Source of the DNA: Ignavibacteria bacterium
GTDB taxonomy: Bacteria; Bacteroidota; Ignavibacteria; Tepidaquicellales; Tepidaquicellaceae
DNA: 64,000 bases
Assembly: GCA_016704345.1 (NCBI GenBank)
Contig: JADJAH010000038.1
Coordinates: forward strand, 62,001-126,000
Direction: 5' to 3'
Of this stretch, positions 1-8,758 are shown piece after piece (within the stretch, counting starts at the first letter, position 1; every line of letters starts with the position of its first letter). The position numbers and the translations under genes are program-made. The notes below the pieces were generated by a model. It was not told where the DNA came from. It made no database searches and saw only the letters and a list, made by a program, of their open reading frames with translations.

Positions 1-402
1 GTGAAAAAGCTCAACGAATATTTTTCTTCCGACCAATACCTGCTTCGAAGCACGATCGACACATGGATAGAGGCCAGACGTGACAAAGATATCATTAAGA
101 TGAAATCCTTCATGACTGATGATTACGAATACTATAACAAAGACGGGAAGCGGCAGGACCTCAAAGAAAGGATCAAGCGGGCAGAACAGATCTATAAGAG
201 TAACCCTGAAGTAACTATCGGAATCTCCGACTTCAGTATCATCAATGATACTACCACTACTCCAAACGATAAGAAAGTAACATTCTTTGAAAACTTCAAA
301 TCAGGTAAGATATCAGAAAAGGGAAACAAGACATTGAGATTGTATAAAGGCGAAGAGACAGATGAACAATGGAAGATATACAGAGAGATCTTTGAGAATT
401 GA
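1..402 (+). CDS. NTF2/SnoaL-like domain protein, C-terminal part (cut by window start)
   Basis: The frame is open from the first base. The GTG at position 1 is probably an internal Val codon, so this is likely the C-terminal part of a longer gene. The 133 residues look like an NTF2-like fold: an N-terminal helix with W22 (DTWIEARRDKD), a middle D/Y-rich stretch, and alternating beta strands ending in WKIYREIFEN. Domains of this kind often sit at the C-terminus of secreted L,D-transpeptidase (YafK/Cds6-like) proteins; that is a family-level suggestion, not visible here because the N-terminus is missing. It is followed by a convergent menA gene after about 140 bases. Confidence 0.6.
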   Translation: MKKLNEYFSSDQYLLRSTIDTWIEARRDKDIIKMKSFMTDDYEYYNKDGKRQDLKERIKRAEQIYKSNPEVTIGISDFSIINDTTTTPNDKKVTFFENFKSGKISEKGNKTLRLYKGEETDEQWKIYREIFEN

Positions 403-541
403 AAAGCCTGATTTCTGAGTCAGGAACACGGAAAAAACTGAGCTGTAAAATCTTAGATAGATCAGATAAGAAAAGTAATATACACATCACATTTCTCCTT
501 AGCGATTCTCAGTTTCTTCCGTGCCCTCTAACCTTATAAAA

Positions 542-1504
542 TTATCTTGCAAAGAAGAAGTACGAGATCAGCAATCCTACTATGAGCGACAGACCGAAAA
601 CCATATTGAGCTGGGCTGTCATCATAATATGTTTAGTACCGTACTCGAACCTTGCAATACCCTCCGCAGGAAATGACTCACTCATCTTTACAAGCTTCAG
701 TGCAAGCGGAAGTGTGATAAGGGAGAGAAGTGCAAACCACGGAAGCAATCCCATTGCGGCAAAAACAAATACCGAGAGATAGGATCCGAGTATCAGGAAA
801 TAATAAAATTTAATAGAGAGTTTTTCGCCGATCAGAATCGGTAAAGTCTTCACTCCGAATTTCCCGTCGAAATTAATATCTCTAATATTGTTTGAATGAA
901 GTATCGCATCAATAAGCATACCGAGAGGAATGGAAAATATTACGGGCATCCAGGAGAATTCACCGGTCTGAACAATGTAAGCGCCGAGTGTCATTCCCAC
1001 ACCAAATGACAGTATCACCTGAATATCGCCGAGGGCTTTATATTTCAGCGCGATTGGTTTTGCAGTATAGAAAATTGCAGATAAGAGACCGAAGAGACTT
1101 AAATATAGAATCCACATTCCGGCCTGAGTAAAGAGATACACGCCTATTGCGAAAGCTACGATAAGTGAAATGACTGCTGCCTTTTTCATTTCCTTCAGCG
1201 ATACAAGTCCCATTGAAATTACCATTGAACCGCCGTGAGGAATACCGAGTTCTTTGTCCTCTTTGTCAATGCCTTTTTCGTAGTCATAAATGTCGTTGAT
1301 GATGTTGGTGCCTACATGCACAAGAACCGCACCGATGACGCAGAGAATGAAGTTGAAGAAATTGAAATCAAGTTGCGGATTAAGTATAACTGCGAGAACT
1401 GTACCAAAGAGAATTGGAATTATAGAAGCCGGAAATGAGTAGGCTCTTGCTGCCATCAGCCACAGGTTGATACCGGTTGGTGGAGTATTTGACGAATCTG
1501 CCAT
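542..1504 (-). CDS. menA: 1,4-dihydroxy-2-naphthoate polyprenyltransferase (UbiA family)
   Basis: This is an integral membrane prenyltransferase of 320 residues, the usual MenA length, that attaches the polyprenyl tail to DHNA in menaquinone synthesis. The first Asp-rich motif NIINDIYDYEKGID (about residues 67-80) and the second, NNIRDINFDGKFGVKTL (about 206-222), are the Mg-diphosphate binding sites. The second is of the MenA type rather than UbiA or CyoE type. About eight hydrophobic segments are visible. Menaquinone would be the electron donor for the alternative complex III encoded further on. It is transcribed alone, convergent with the partial gene to its left; the start is ATG at 1504. 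Confidence 0.9.
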   Translation of the reverse strand: MADSSNTPPTGINLWLMAARAYSFPASIIPILFGTVLAVILNPQLDFNFFNFILCVIGAVLVHVGTNIINDIYDYEKGIDKEDKELGIPHGGSMVISMGLVSLKEMKKAAVISLIVAFAIGVYLFTQAGMWILYLSLFGLLSAIFYTAKPIALKYKALGDIQVILSFGVGMTLGAYIVQTGEFSWMPVIFSIPLGMLIDAILHSNNIRDINFDGKFGVKTLPILIGEKLSIKFYYFLILGSYLSVFVFAAMGLLPWFALLSLITLPLALKLVKMSESFPAEGIARFEYGTKHIMMTAQLNMVFGLSLIVGLLISYFFFAR

Positions 1505-1840
1505 AGATTAAATTTAGTTTTTGGCAGCAAAATTAAACATTCACAGATTGGAATGCAATGGAAATGTTTGACAAGGCAAATTTTGGAGATGGAGATCAAG
1601 AGGAGGGGAGAAACCTCAAGTGGAGGGGAGAAACCTCAAGTGGAGGGGAGAAACCTTAACTAACCCAAGTCCTAAGTTGAAAACTAATCACTAAATTGAA
1701 AATTCATTCATAAAAAGGTAATTTGCTCGTGAATATTTTTTGTCAAATGAATCTTGAATAGTACTAATGCTTTATTGCATTAAAACTTCATAAGTAAATT
1801 CTTGACTTTAACTTCTGTGAACAATCTAACCAAAATTTCG
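1505..1840. other. Intergenic region between divergent menA and mscS-type gene
   Basis: This 336-base AT-rich spacer separates two divergent genes and must hold both promoters. The only clear structure is a 20-bp tandem repeat at 1601-1657. I see no confident -35/-10 or Bacteroidota -33/-7 pair. Confidence 0.5.
1601..1657. repeat. 20-bp tandem repeat, about 2.9 copies
   Basis: The unit tGGAGGGGAGAAACCTCAAG is repeated at 1601-1620 (first base a), 1621-1640 and 1641-1657 (last copy ends CCTT). Each unit holds a small inverted repeat (GAGG...CCTC). It lies about 100 bases upstream of menA on the far side of its start codon. Function unknown. Confidence 0.85.
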
Positions 1841-4282
1841 ATGTCTTTAACTAATACTGGCAAAGTATTGCTTCTGTTACCGGTCTGGATTTTATTTAAT
1901 GCAGTCTATGGATTTCCTCAATCAGACTCGGCAGATCTGAATGTTGAAGTTGATAAAGATACATCATCATTTTCTAAAGGTCTTGAGAAGGCAAGGCAAA
2001 TTGGAAAAGATGCCATTCAGGAAATCCTCTCACAAAACAAAGAGAAGCAGATTCATTCGAGGCAACTGGTTCTATTGGACAAGCTGGGGTCAGAATATGA
2101 CAAAGCAAGCGAACGATTCAAAAGAGGGATTGATACAGCTATAATAAGTCAGGAAATTAAGGAGATCGAAGATCAGTTCAAGACTGCCGCCGAAGGAACA
2201 TATTCCGGTGATATTGAGATTCAAACAATGAGAAACCTCAATACATCAGATGTCCTTATGAGTGAAATTCTTACACGGTTAAAACGAAATAGGGAAAAAA
2301 CGGAGTCAATTCTTGGAGAGCTTATTCCTATGAAAAACAGGGTTGACTCATTGATGAGTGACACAATTCTGTTTCTCTTTTCCAGAGATTCTGCAATGTT
2401 CACAGAATATTCCACAAAGCTAATAGTATTATTTGGGAAGTTCGTTCCGTTAGACAGCAGTCTGACAGAAGCCATTAAACGTCTCAGGGTATCACAAAAT
2501 TACATGATAAATTTAGAGTCGCAGATTAGTACTGTCAAAGATCTGATAGAGGATAACAAAGGTACACTGGCTACAAATCTAATTTCAAAAGATGTCAACA
2601 ATCTAACCGAACCGGAGCAGAGCACCGAATCAATAGCGGATAAACTTTCATTTTCAAATAAAAAAGCAAGACTGGTATTGGGGTACTATCTTAAAAACAA
2701 TTTTGGGAAAGTAATTTTACTGTTCTTTGCTTTTCTGATATTGGTCTACTTTACAGTAAAAGTCAGGAATCGCTTTGATCCTGACAACCTTTCTGAATCT
2801 TCTGACTTAACAAAACTATTGCTTGATCATCCGATATTGTCTTCTTCATTTATTTGTTTGACCATTCTGCAATTCCTATTTTCAAATCCGCCTGTAATTT
2901 TCTCGGGAATAATATGGACACTTTCAGCAATCATCTTAACATTACTTCTATGGAATTACTTATCCGGGAAGCAATTGTTTTACTGGTTGTTCCTCGTCAC
3001 AACATTTCTTGCAGCATTCTTGATTGATCTGCTTCTAAAAGAATCTCAGATCGAGAGAATAGTAATGCTTGTGATTTCGATTGCCGCTATTGCCATTCTG
3101 ATAAGGACATACAAAAAGAATGTATTAGAGATAAAGAACAGCAAGCTTAGGCTGGTATTCTTTGCAATATCATTCCTGCTTTTGGCGGGATCAGCAATAG
3201 CAAATCTGGCAGGAAGGTATAATCTTTCTAAACTTTATCTGACTGTTTGTTTCTTTGCAATGCTGACTGCAATTCTCCTGCATTGGGCTATGGTCTTGTT
3301 TTCAGAACTTATAAATGCTTCTGCCGAATCTTATAAATCTGAAGGAAATCTGAATTTTCAGAACAGAGTTCAAAAAATAAAATTCAGAATGCCGGTTTAT
3401 TTGAAGTATTTGTTGTTTGTCGGTTGGATAATTCTAATCGGCCGCAATTTGTATTTCTATGACAAAATAACATCGGACTTCATGGCATTCATAGAAGAGG
3501 AAACTGCTATCGGAGATTTCAGTTTTTCATTAGAGAAGTTGTTGCTTTTTGTATTTATCATTTTGCTTTCAACATTTATTTCTAAGGCAGTATCATTCTA
3601 TGCAGACAGAGCTGACAACTCGGGAAAAGTAACGGAAGGAGAATCTTCGTTCTCGGGAGGATTAAGCAACTGGATGCTGCTTATACGGATAGGTGTGATG
3701 AGCATCGGAGTGATACTTGCTTTTGCCGCTACAGGGTTGCCGCTTGATAAGCTTACATTGATCATCGGGTCGCTTGGCGTCGGTATTGGCTTGGGACTTC
3801 AGTCAGTTGTTAATAATCTTGTCAGCGGAGTAATACTTGCATTTGAAAAACCATTTAAGATAGGTGACTATATTGAAGTGAGCGACGAAGAGGGCCGGAT
3901 CAAAGAAATTGGAATCCGGAGTTCAAAACTTTCTACAGCAGAAGGAGCTGATGTCATCATACCAAACGGAGAACTTCTAAGCAAACATGTGATCAACTGG
4001 ACTCTCAGAGATTCCTGTAAACGATCTGAACTGATTCTCAGCATAAAGTATGACAACAAACTCATTGAAGTAAGAGATATTCTGCAACGCATAATGGACA
4101 GCAAAAAGCAAATTGAGAAAAGTCCACCGCCGATAGTATTGATGAATCAGTTCAGCATAGGCACGGCAGAGTACAGAATGCTTTATTGGACAAGCATTTA
4201 TATTGAGGAGGAAGTTAAGAGCGATTTGATAATTGATGTAGAAGCAGAACTGAAGATGGCAGGAATTGAGCTGAGTGAATAG
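1841..4282 (+). CDS. MscS-family mechanosensitive ion channel with long periplasmic N-terminus
   Basis: This encodes an 813-residue membrane protein. A signal peptide (GKVLLLLPVWILFNAVYG) is followed by about 250 polar, coiled-coil-prone residues that should lie in the periplasm. Next come about ten hydrophobic segments and the MscS pore-beta core: the Gly/Ala-rich pore helix GLGVGIGLGLQSVVNN followed by FEKPFKIGDYIEV (about residues 645-685). The family opens under membrane tension to release solutes. Length and layout resemble the large MscK/MscM-like members rather than the 286-residue MscS. The frame is open from a TTG at 1802, but the ATG at 1841 places the signal peptide correctly. Confidence 0.88.
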   Translation: MSLTNTGKVLLLLPVWILFNAVYGFPQSDSADLNVEVDKDTSSFSKGLEKARQIGKDAIQEILSQNKEKQIHSRQLVLLDKLGSEYDKASERFKRGIDTAIISQEIKEIEDQFKTAAEGTYSGDIEIQTMRNLNTSDVLMSEILTRLKRNREKTESILGELIPMKNRVDSLMSDTILFLFSRDSAMFTEYSTKLIVLFGKFVPLDSSLTEAIKRLRVSQNYMINLESQISTVKDLIEDNKGTLATNLISKDVNNLTEPEQSTESIADKLSFSNKKARLVLGYYLKNNFGKVILLFFAFLILVYFTVKVRNRFDPDNLSESSDLTKLLLDHPILSSSFICLTILQFLFSNPPVIFSGIIWTLSAIILTLLLWNYLSGKQLFYWLFLVTTFLAAFLIDLLLKESQIERIVMLVISIAAIAILIRTYKKNVLEIKNSKLRLVFFAISFLLLAGSAIANLAGRYNLSKLYLTVCFFAMLTAILLHWAMVLFSELINASAESYKSEGNLNFQNRVQKIKFRMPVYLKYLLFVGWIILIGRNLYFYDKITSDFMAFIEEETAIGDFSFSLEKLLLFVFIILLSTFISKAVSFYADRADNSGKVTEGESSFSGGLSNWMLLIRIGVMSIGVILAFAATGLPLDKLTLIIGSLGVGIGLGLQSVVNNLVSGVILAFEKPFKIGDYIEVSDEEGRIKEIGIRSSKLSTAEGADVIIPNGELLSKHVINWTLRDSCKRSELILSIKYDNKLIEVRDILQRIMDSKKQIEKSPPPIVLMNQFSIGTAEYRMLYWTSIYIEEEVKSDLIIDVEAELKMAGIELSE

Positions 4283-4608
4283 GAGAGATCTGTACAATGA
4301 ATTCTATATACAGTATTTATATCATATCGGGTATAAACTGGCATTCACCGAGAACCTTATACCTGAGTGTGCTGTTGCTTATAACATTCGTAAACATGCA
4401 TCTTCTGCACATGGATTTCTCCTGCCCGAATCTATGCTATAAAAATGTGTATTTGGAATCGGCAGGCGGGCGCAAGCTCGAAATGACAAAAGGGGTATGC
4501 GATACGGATGTTGCTGTCATTAACATACGGATGAGTTCTAAGCCTTGTGAAGTTTAATTAACCAACAAATATTGTCTTTTAGAGCTCGCGAACTAATTGG
4601 TCATTGCT
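4283..4608. other. Intergenic region, no supported gene
   Basis: An 86-codon reading frame exists on the + strand (4297-4557), but its composition is not protein-like and it resembles no family I know. I see no terminator hairpin and no RNA gene. Confidence 0.5.
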
Positions 4609-4866
4609 TCAATCATATTTATCTAAGCTCTCAAAATTGTTGTCTTTAAAAAAATCTGCCTTTGCTCTGTAATAAGCATTGTAATCCTTCGGATGAATTA
4701 GCTGATAGCCGGTAACAACTATTGCTGCAGCATCCTGAAGTGCAATAGCATCAGGCACAAGCAATCTCACTCCGTTCTCAAACTGAATCTCTTCCACAAT
4801 TGTATCTTCCTGCTTTATCCCCACAGGTTTGAGACATGCACACGCAAGTTTTCCTTCGGGGAATTC
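4609..4866 (-). pseudogene. Displaced C-terminal part of the frameshifted gene at 4778-6301
   Basis: On the minus strand the frame open from 4866 to the stop at 4609 encodes 85 protein-like residues starting EFPEGKLACACLKP and ending FESLDKYD. It has no plausible start of its own: the first candidate, a GTG, lies well inside. It overlaps the tail of the upstream frame. Removing one A from the AA pair at about 4867-4868 joins the two as DDSTL-EFPEGKLACA. The joined protein would be about 563 residues. I read this as the true C-terminus, put out of frame by a real mutation or a sequencing error. Confidence 0.65.
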
Positions 4867-6301
4867 TTAGTGTGGAATCATCAGGTTGCTGAAATATTCT
4901 GAACGGAGCCTTGAGTCCGGCTTCTTGTGCACGTGCGAAAACTTCTTCAATCGACAGCTCCTGCTCCTTGCCGTCATTGCGCCTGTATGTCAGCGAAACC
5001 AGTTGCTCGCCTTCATACTTTGCATTGATAATCGAAACAACCTCCGGCTGAAACTTCTCACCGGTACCGCTCATTCCGGTTGCGCCAAATCCGTCTGAGT
5101 TTACTTCCATATCATCATACACTGTAGTCACGAGCAAACTTCTCTTGTACAAAAATTCATTCTCGGGATTCTCAGTATATATTGGAATGGAAGTAGGTAC
5201 CGCATCAACAATTGAAATGTTAAATCCTTCGCCGGACGGCTTAGCTATGTTCACAATGTTAGTTTTGCAGCAATGAACTTCGGGTAACTCCTCTCCCTCG
5301 ATCATCGCCTTCAATTCATTCTGCACGATGCCTTCTACAATGACTTCACCAACTTCAATAACTATCACACCCACGACAAATCCAATACCTGCCCCCACAA
5401 GAATAGCAACAAGAATTCCGCCGGTAACGAGTCCAACAATGAGACCTACAATTGCTCCGACTATGCCTCCAGCAACTCCACCGAATAGATCTCCGAGCAA
5501 TCCCATGTCAACATCTGTCTCTGTTTCCATTGTAAATATCAGCTTACCGTCTTTGACATCAGGTGTAAGGATCAATGTTATTGTCACATGAGGATCGGGT
5601 ATGACGTCGATGAGAGGAGAGTCAGCGGGGATGTCGCCCTCAAGCTTAATGCGGATCTTGCCACCCTCGGGTCTCATTGTAACGCTCGACCAGTCTCCTT
5701 TCTTGTTGTCAGCATCCGGCAGAGGATGAGAGCCGTCTGCTGCACGCAGATTTGTGTGCCAAATATTGTTGGCAAATCTTGGGAAAGTTGCCTTGCCCAT
5801 TCCGAATGCAATGTCTTTTTCCAAAGGAAGAAATGATTGCGCATCTTCAACATTTCCGCGCTCAAGAATTTCTCCTTCCGGAAGCCGTTCTGCAGATTGC
5901 GGCTCCGCATGAATATCAAGATTTGCGAGAATGCAGATCACATGTTCATGATCGGCATCACCGGACAGTTTGACAAGAACGGGTGGTTCTGCCATCCCGC
6001 TTAATGCGCCAAATGGAATTCTCTTCTCGCCAATGATTGGAATGTTAGTGTTGAAGATGAGTTCGGTTCCGTCATCACTTAATTCTGCCCGTGCAAAGAC
6101 CGGTATTGCATTGCCAACCAATCTTACTTCCAGATCCCACCCGGGTTCAAATGTAATTTTCACATCTTCTATTTCTACAGGAAATCCGGGAGGCGTCAGC
6201 AATCCGTTCTCATTCATAAGGTTCAGAGCAGTGAAGAACCAGCGTGAGCCAAGCTGAAGTTCAATGTCAAAGCCTGAGGAAATGCGTGATGTGATTATCA
6301 T
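4778..6301 (-). CDS. Hypothetical protein with glycine-zipper membrane segment (C-terminus frameshifted)
   Basis: I do not recognise this family. The first 230 residues are beta-rich (MIITSRISSGFDIELQLGSR...) with no signal peptide. Residues about 265-325 form a long, Gly/Val/Ile-rich hydrophobic stretch (GGVAGGIVGAIVGLIVGLV and onward), like a glycine zipper that could insert in or perforate a membrane. A soluble C-terminal region follows. The last 29 residues of this frame (from RIPRRKTCVC) are unlikely to be genuine, because a protein-like continuation lies in the next frame down to 4609. The gene stands alone between a tRNA gene and an empty spacer. A secreted or contact-dependent factor is conceivable, but nothing in the sequence shows it. 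Confidence 0.7.
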   Translation of the reverse strand: MIITSRISSGFDIELQLGSRWFFTALNLMNENGLLTPPGFPVEIEDVKITFEPGWDLEVRLVGNAIPVFARAELSDDGTELIFNTNIPIIGEKRIPFGALSGMAEPPVLVKLSGDADHEHVICILANLDIHAEPQSAERLPEGEILERGNVEDAQSFLPLEKDIAFGMGKATFPRFANNIWHTNLRAADGSHPLPDADNKKGDWSSVTMRPEGGKIRIKLEGDIPADSPLIDVIPDPHVTITLILTPDVKDGKLIFTMETETDVDMGLLGDLFGGVAGGIVGAIVGLIVGLVTGGILVAILVGAGIGFVVGVIVIEVGEVIVEGIVQNELKAMIEGEELPEVHCCKTNIVNIAKPSGEGFNISIVDAVPTSIPIYTENPENEFLYKRSLLVTTVYDDMEVNSDGFGATGMSGTGEKFQPEVVSIINAKYEGEQLVSLTYRRNDGKEQELSIEEVFARAQEAGLKAPFRIFQQPDDSTLRIPRRKTCVCMSQTCGDKAGRYNCGRDSV

Positions 6302-6456
6302 TTTAGGATGGTTTGTTTATGGAAATGGATTACACAGACAATCTGCTTTTCCAAATGTGACTAAATTTCCGGCTTAGTTCAATACTATATTAACAAGACA
6401 TCCAATTGACACAAAAACAAAAGAGTGAAGCCAAATTTGACCTCACTCGCTGAATA

Positions 6457-6484
6457 TTTCTAATTTCTAATTTTTAATTTCTAA
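6457..6484. repeat. 7-bp tandem repeat (TTTCTAA x4)
   Basis: Four heptamers run from 6457: TTTCTAA, TTTCTAA, TTTTTAA, TTTCTAA. The third has one C to T change. They sit directly downstream of the 3' end of the tRNA-Phe gene (on the minus strand). A second heptamer array occurs at 8307-8334. Confidence 0.8.
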
Positions 6485-6492
6485 TTGCTCTG

Positions 6493-6565
6493 TGGACAGG
6501 GCCGGAATCGAACCGGCGACACACGGCTTTTCAGGCCGTTGCTCTACCGACTGAGCTACCTGTCC
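6493..6565 (-). tRNA. tRNA-Phe (GAA)
   Basis: Read on the minus strand, the 73 bases fold as a full cloverleaf. The acceptor pair is GGACAGG/CCTGTCC, the D arm is GCTC...GAGC, the anticodon stem is ACGGC/GCCGT, the anticodon loop CTGAAAA gives anticodon GAA, and the T arm is GCCGG-TTCGATT-CCGGC. The discriminator base is A. The 3' CCA is not encoded (the next bases are CA), so it must be added post-transcriptionally. Confidence 0.97.
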
Positions 6566-6849
6566 TAAAGAACGTGAGGGCAAAATACAATTTATTGCAT
6601 TTAGTATCAATTTACTTTTTGTGAAAAAATCGAATCCAGTTTGCATAATCTAAAGATTGCTTGCTCAAAGCATTTATGTATGTGGAATATTTGGACATAC
6701 CTATCCCAAATTTCCTCAATATTCACGGGCACTTGTAATAAGTGATTAAGGAAAATTTGCAAAACAGGACAGAATTCATGTTTCAATAATGAGGCATTTA
6801 AATTGCACTCTAGTAATTGCCCCAAAGGAACTCACCGAAAATTTTTGAC

Positions 6850-8301
6850 ATGAAAAATATATTTATAGCTTTGTTCAGTGTTATCTGTTTCACATCAGCA
6901 AGCGTAGGACAGATAACTTACAACTCCTATGTTGCTTCTGTAATGAATCAGGTCATCGCGGATTCATTGTATAAGTACGAGCGACAACTCTGCGGAGATA
7001 CCTCTGCTATCATTGGAGGTTCAGCATACACGATAACTACAAGGCACTATTCCAAGCCGGGAAACATCAAAGCCGCCGAGTATATTCTGGAAAGATTTCA
7101 GAGCTACGGACTCACGGCATGGTATCAACCCATCACAGCAACAAACATAAACGTTCTTGCAAAAAAGACAGGCACAAAGTATCCTAATCAATATGTGATA
7201 ATTTGCGGACACTATGATAATATGCCGTCAACGACGACCGCTCCCGGAGCTGATGATAATGCATCCGGAACTGCCGCGGTTATTGAAGCTGCAAGGATAG
7301 TTTCAGGAATTAGTCTACCATATACTGTTGTCTTTGCTGCATGGGATGAAGAAGAAAGAGGACTCTACGGAAGCAAGGCATATGCAGATACTGCAAGGCG
7401 AAAAGGGGATTCAATAATCGCCGTGCTGAACTTTGACATGATAGGCTACGACGGTAATAACAACGGAGCATTGGACATCAATACAAATACTGCATCCACC
7501 TGGCTGGCAAATGATTTTTATCAGTGTATCAATCTTTATCAGCCGACACTAGTGCCGCAAATCACAACTTCACTTAACGGCGGCAGCGATCATCAGTCGT
7601 TTCAGCAGAAGAATTACTCAGCGGTTCTCTGCATTGAAGACAATAGTGACTTCACGCCTTTCTATCATACTGTCAATGATACTTATGCAACTCTGAACAA
7701 GCCGTATTTTCTGAAGATGACAAAAGCCGGAATTGCAACTCTCATAACGTTGGCCGGAAATTACAAGAATATTTTTCAGCTTAATCTTACTGCAGGTATT
7801 GAAGGAATGTGGAACGGAACGACACAGGTACAGGACACTGTAAGGATATATCTGAGAAATTCTTCTTCTCCGTATGCAATCGTTGATAATGCAAAAATAG
7901 TGCTTAACGCCTCCGGTACCGGTACGGCAACATTTGAGATTGCCGCAACGGGTAATTACTATATTCAGCTCGGACACAGGAGCGCCCTTGAAACATGGAG
8001 CTCAGCGCCGGTATCATTTACTCGCGGGTCGGCAAGTTCATACAGCTTTATTACATCAGCATCGCAGGCATTCGGAAATAATCTCGTATTTAAGTCGGGA
8101 AGGTATTGTACCTATAGCGGAGACATAAATGCCGACGGTGCAATTGACGGATCCGACGGAGGAGCAGTGGATAACGGCGCATTTAATTATCTCAGCGGTT
8201 ATTCGGCACTTGACATAAACGGTGATAATTATGTTGACGCGTCTGATATGTCATTTGTGGATAATAATTCCGCGAATTTTGTCGGGGTGATAAGACCGTG
8301 A
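6850..8301 (+). CDS. Secreted M28-family metallopeptidase with C-terminal double dockerin-like module
   Basis: This 483-residue protein has a signal peptide (MKNIFIALFSVICFTSASVGQ), then an M28 zinc aminopeptidase domain. The expected ligands are visible: H121 in GHYDNM, D135 in GADDNASG, the catalytic Glu pair in WDEEERG (about 167-169), D196 in NFDMIG and H248 in GGSDHQSF. After a beta-sandwich-like linker (about 310-415) comes a tandem calcium-loop module: DINADGAIDGSD, then DINGDNYVDASD, ending NFVGVIRP. The same module ends the proteins at 35244-38447 and 45935-48001. The start is the ATG at 6850; an upstream in-frame ATG at 6817 would precede the signal peptide. Confidence 0.88.
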   Translation: MKNIFIALFSVICFTSASVGQITYNSYVASVMNQVIADSLYKYERQLCGDTSAIIGGSAYTITTRHYSKPGNIKAAEYILERFQSYGLTAWYQPITATNINVLAKKTGTKYPNQYVIICGHYDNMPSTTTAPGADDNASGTAAVIEAARIVSGISLPYTVVFAAWDEEERGLYGSKAYADTARRKGDSIIAVLNFDMIGYDGNNNGALDINTNTASTWLANDFYQCINLYQPTLVPQITTSLNGGSDHQSFQQKNYSAVLCIEDNSDFTPFYHTVNDTYATLNKPYFLKMTKAGIATLITLAGNYKNIFQLNLTAGIEGMWNGTTQVQDTVRIYLRNSSSPYAIVDNAKIVLNASGTGTATFEIAATGNYYIQLGHRSALETWSSAPVSFTRGSASSYSFITSASQAFGNNLVFKSGRYCTYSGDINADGAIDGSDGGAVDNGAFNYLSGYSALDINGDNYVDASDMSFVDNNSANFVGVIRP

Positions 8302-8306
8302 AGCAA

Positions 8307-8334
8307 TTGAAAATTGAAAATTGAAAATTGAAAA
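8307..8334. repeat. 7-bp tandem repeat (TTGAAAA x4)
   Basis: Four perfect heptamers TTGAAAA begin six bases after the stop codon of the M28 peptidase gene. Unit length and AT-richness match the array at 6457-6484, which flanks the same gene on its other side. Confidence 0.85.
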
Positions 8335-8478
8335 TAAACTCATTCGAGCGCAAAGATTTCGATGTGAATACTGGGTTTCGTCCTGACGCTTACACAATAG
8401 TATCGGGAAGGAAGTCCTAAGCAGGATAGGAAATATCATTTATCGATATTGATAATTGACTAAGTATTGGATGCCTAA

Positions 8479-8637
8479 GAAAAGAAGCTGATTGTCAGTT
8501 TTGATTCTGCTGAAATTAATCAAGAGCAATTAGAGAAAGCAGTGACTCTTGTCGGCTATCAGGCGAATGACAAACCGGCCGACAAAGACGCTTATGACAA
8601 GCTTGATGACTGTTGCAATATAGGCGGGTATAATTAA
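8479..8637 (+). pseudogene. Remnant of a heavy-metal-associated (HMA/CopZ-like) domain protein
   Basis: An open stretch without a start codon begins after a TAA at 8476-8478 and ends at the TAA at 8635-8637. It encodes 52 residues that read as the end of an HMA fold: KKLIVSFDSAEINQEQ, then LEKAVTLVGYQAND, then the tail YDKLDDCCN. The pattern (strand, helix, GY, strand, then a Cys pair) matches C-terminal ends of small metal-binding proteins. The N-terminal half with the CxxC metal site is missing, and the bases before it do not encode it in any frame I could follow. I take it as a decayed gene fragment. Confidence 0.55.
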
Positions 8638-8758
8638 GATTAAATTGGTCGTATATCGGAAAAAATCTAATTTATTTTTCATAGGTAATAAATAGGTGAT
8701 AGACACAAAGAAGTAATTTCAATATATTTGCTAACTCTTTTCAAAAAATAATTCTTGA

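Larger units (their letters stand above)
8302..8758. other. Spacer upstream of the act operon
   Basis: This 457-base spacer holds the TTGAAAA array, a remnant of a heavy-metal-associated domain gene (8479-8637), and presumably the act operon promoter. A TATATTTG at 8723-8730, 28 bases before the actA ATG, fits the Bacteroidota -7 element TAnnTTTG. No matching -33 TTTG is evident, so the promoter call is weak. Confidence 0.4.

Noticed and set aside
4297..4557. 86-codon + strand ORF between the MscS-type gene and the unknown protein
   Set aside because: Composition is not protein-like, no family resemblance, no start signal, and it lies in a spacer between convergent genes.
6607..6825. 72-codon minus-strand ORF between tRNA-Phe and the M28 peptidase
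   Set aside because: AT-rich and Leu/Phe/Asn-rich without domains; no start signal; best explained by chance.
8471..8490. ATG at 8471 as start of the HMA remnant
   Set aside because: It is in a different frame from the HMA-like residues and meets a stop after six codons.
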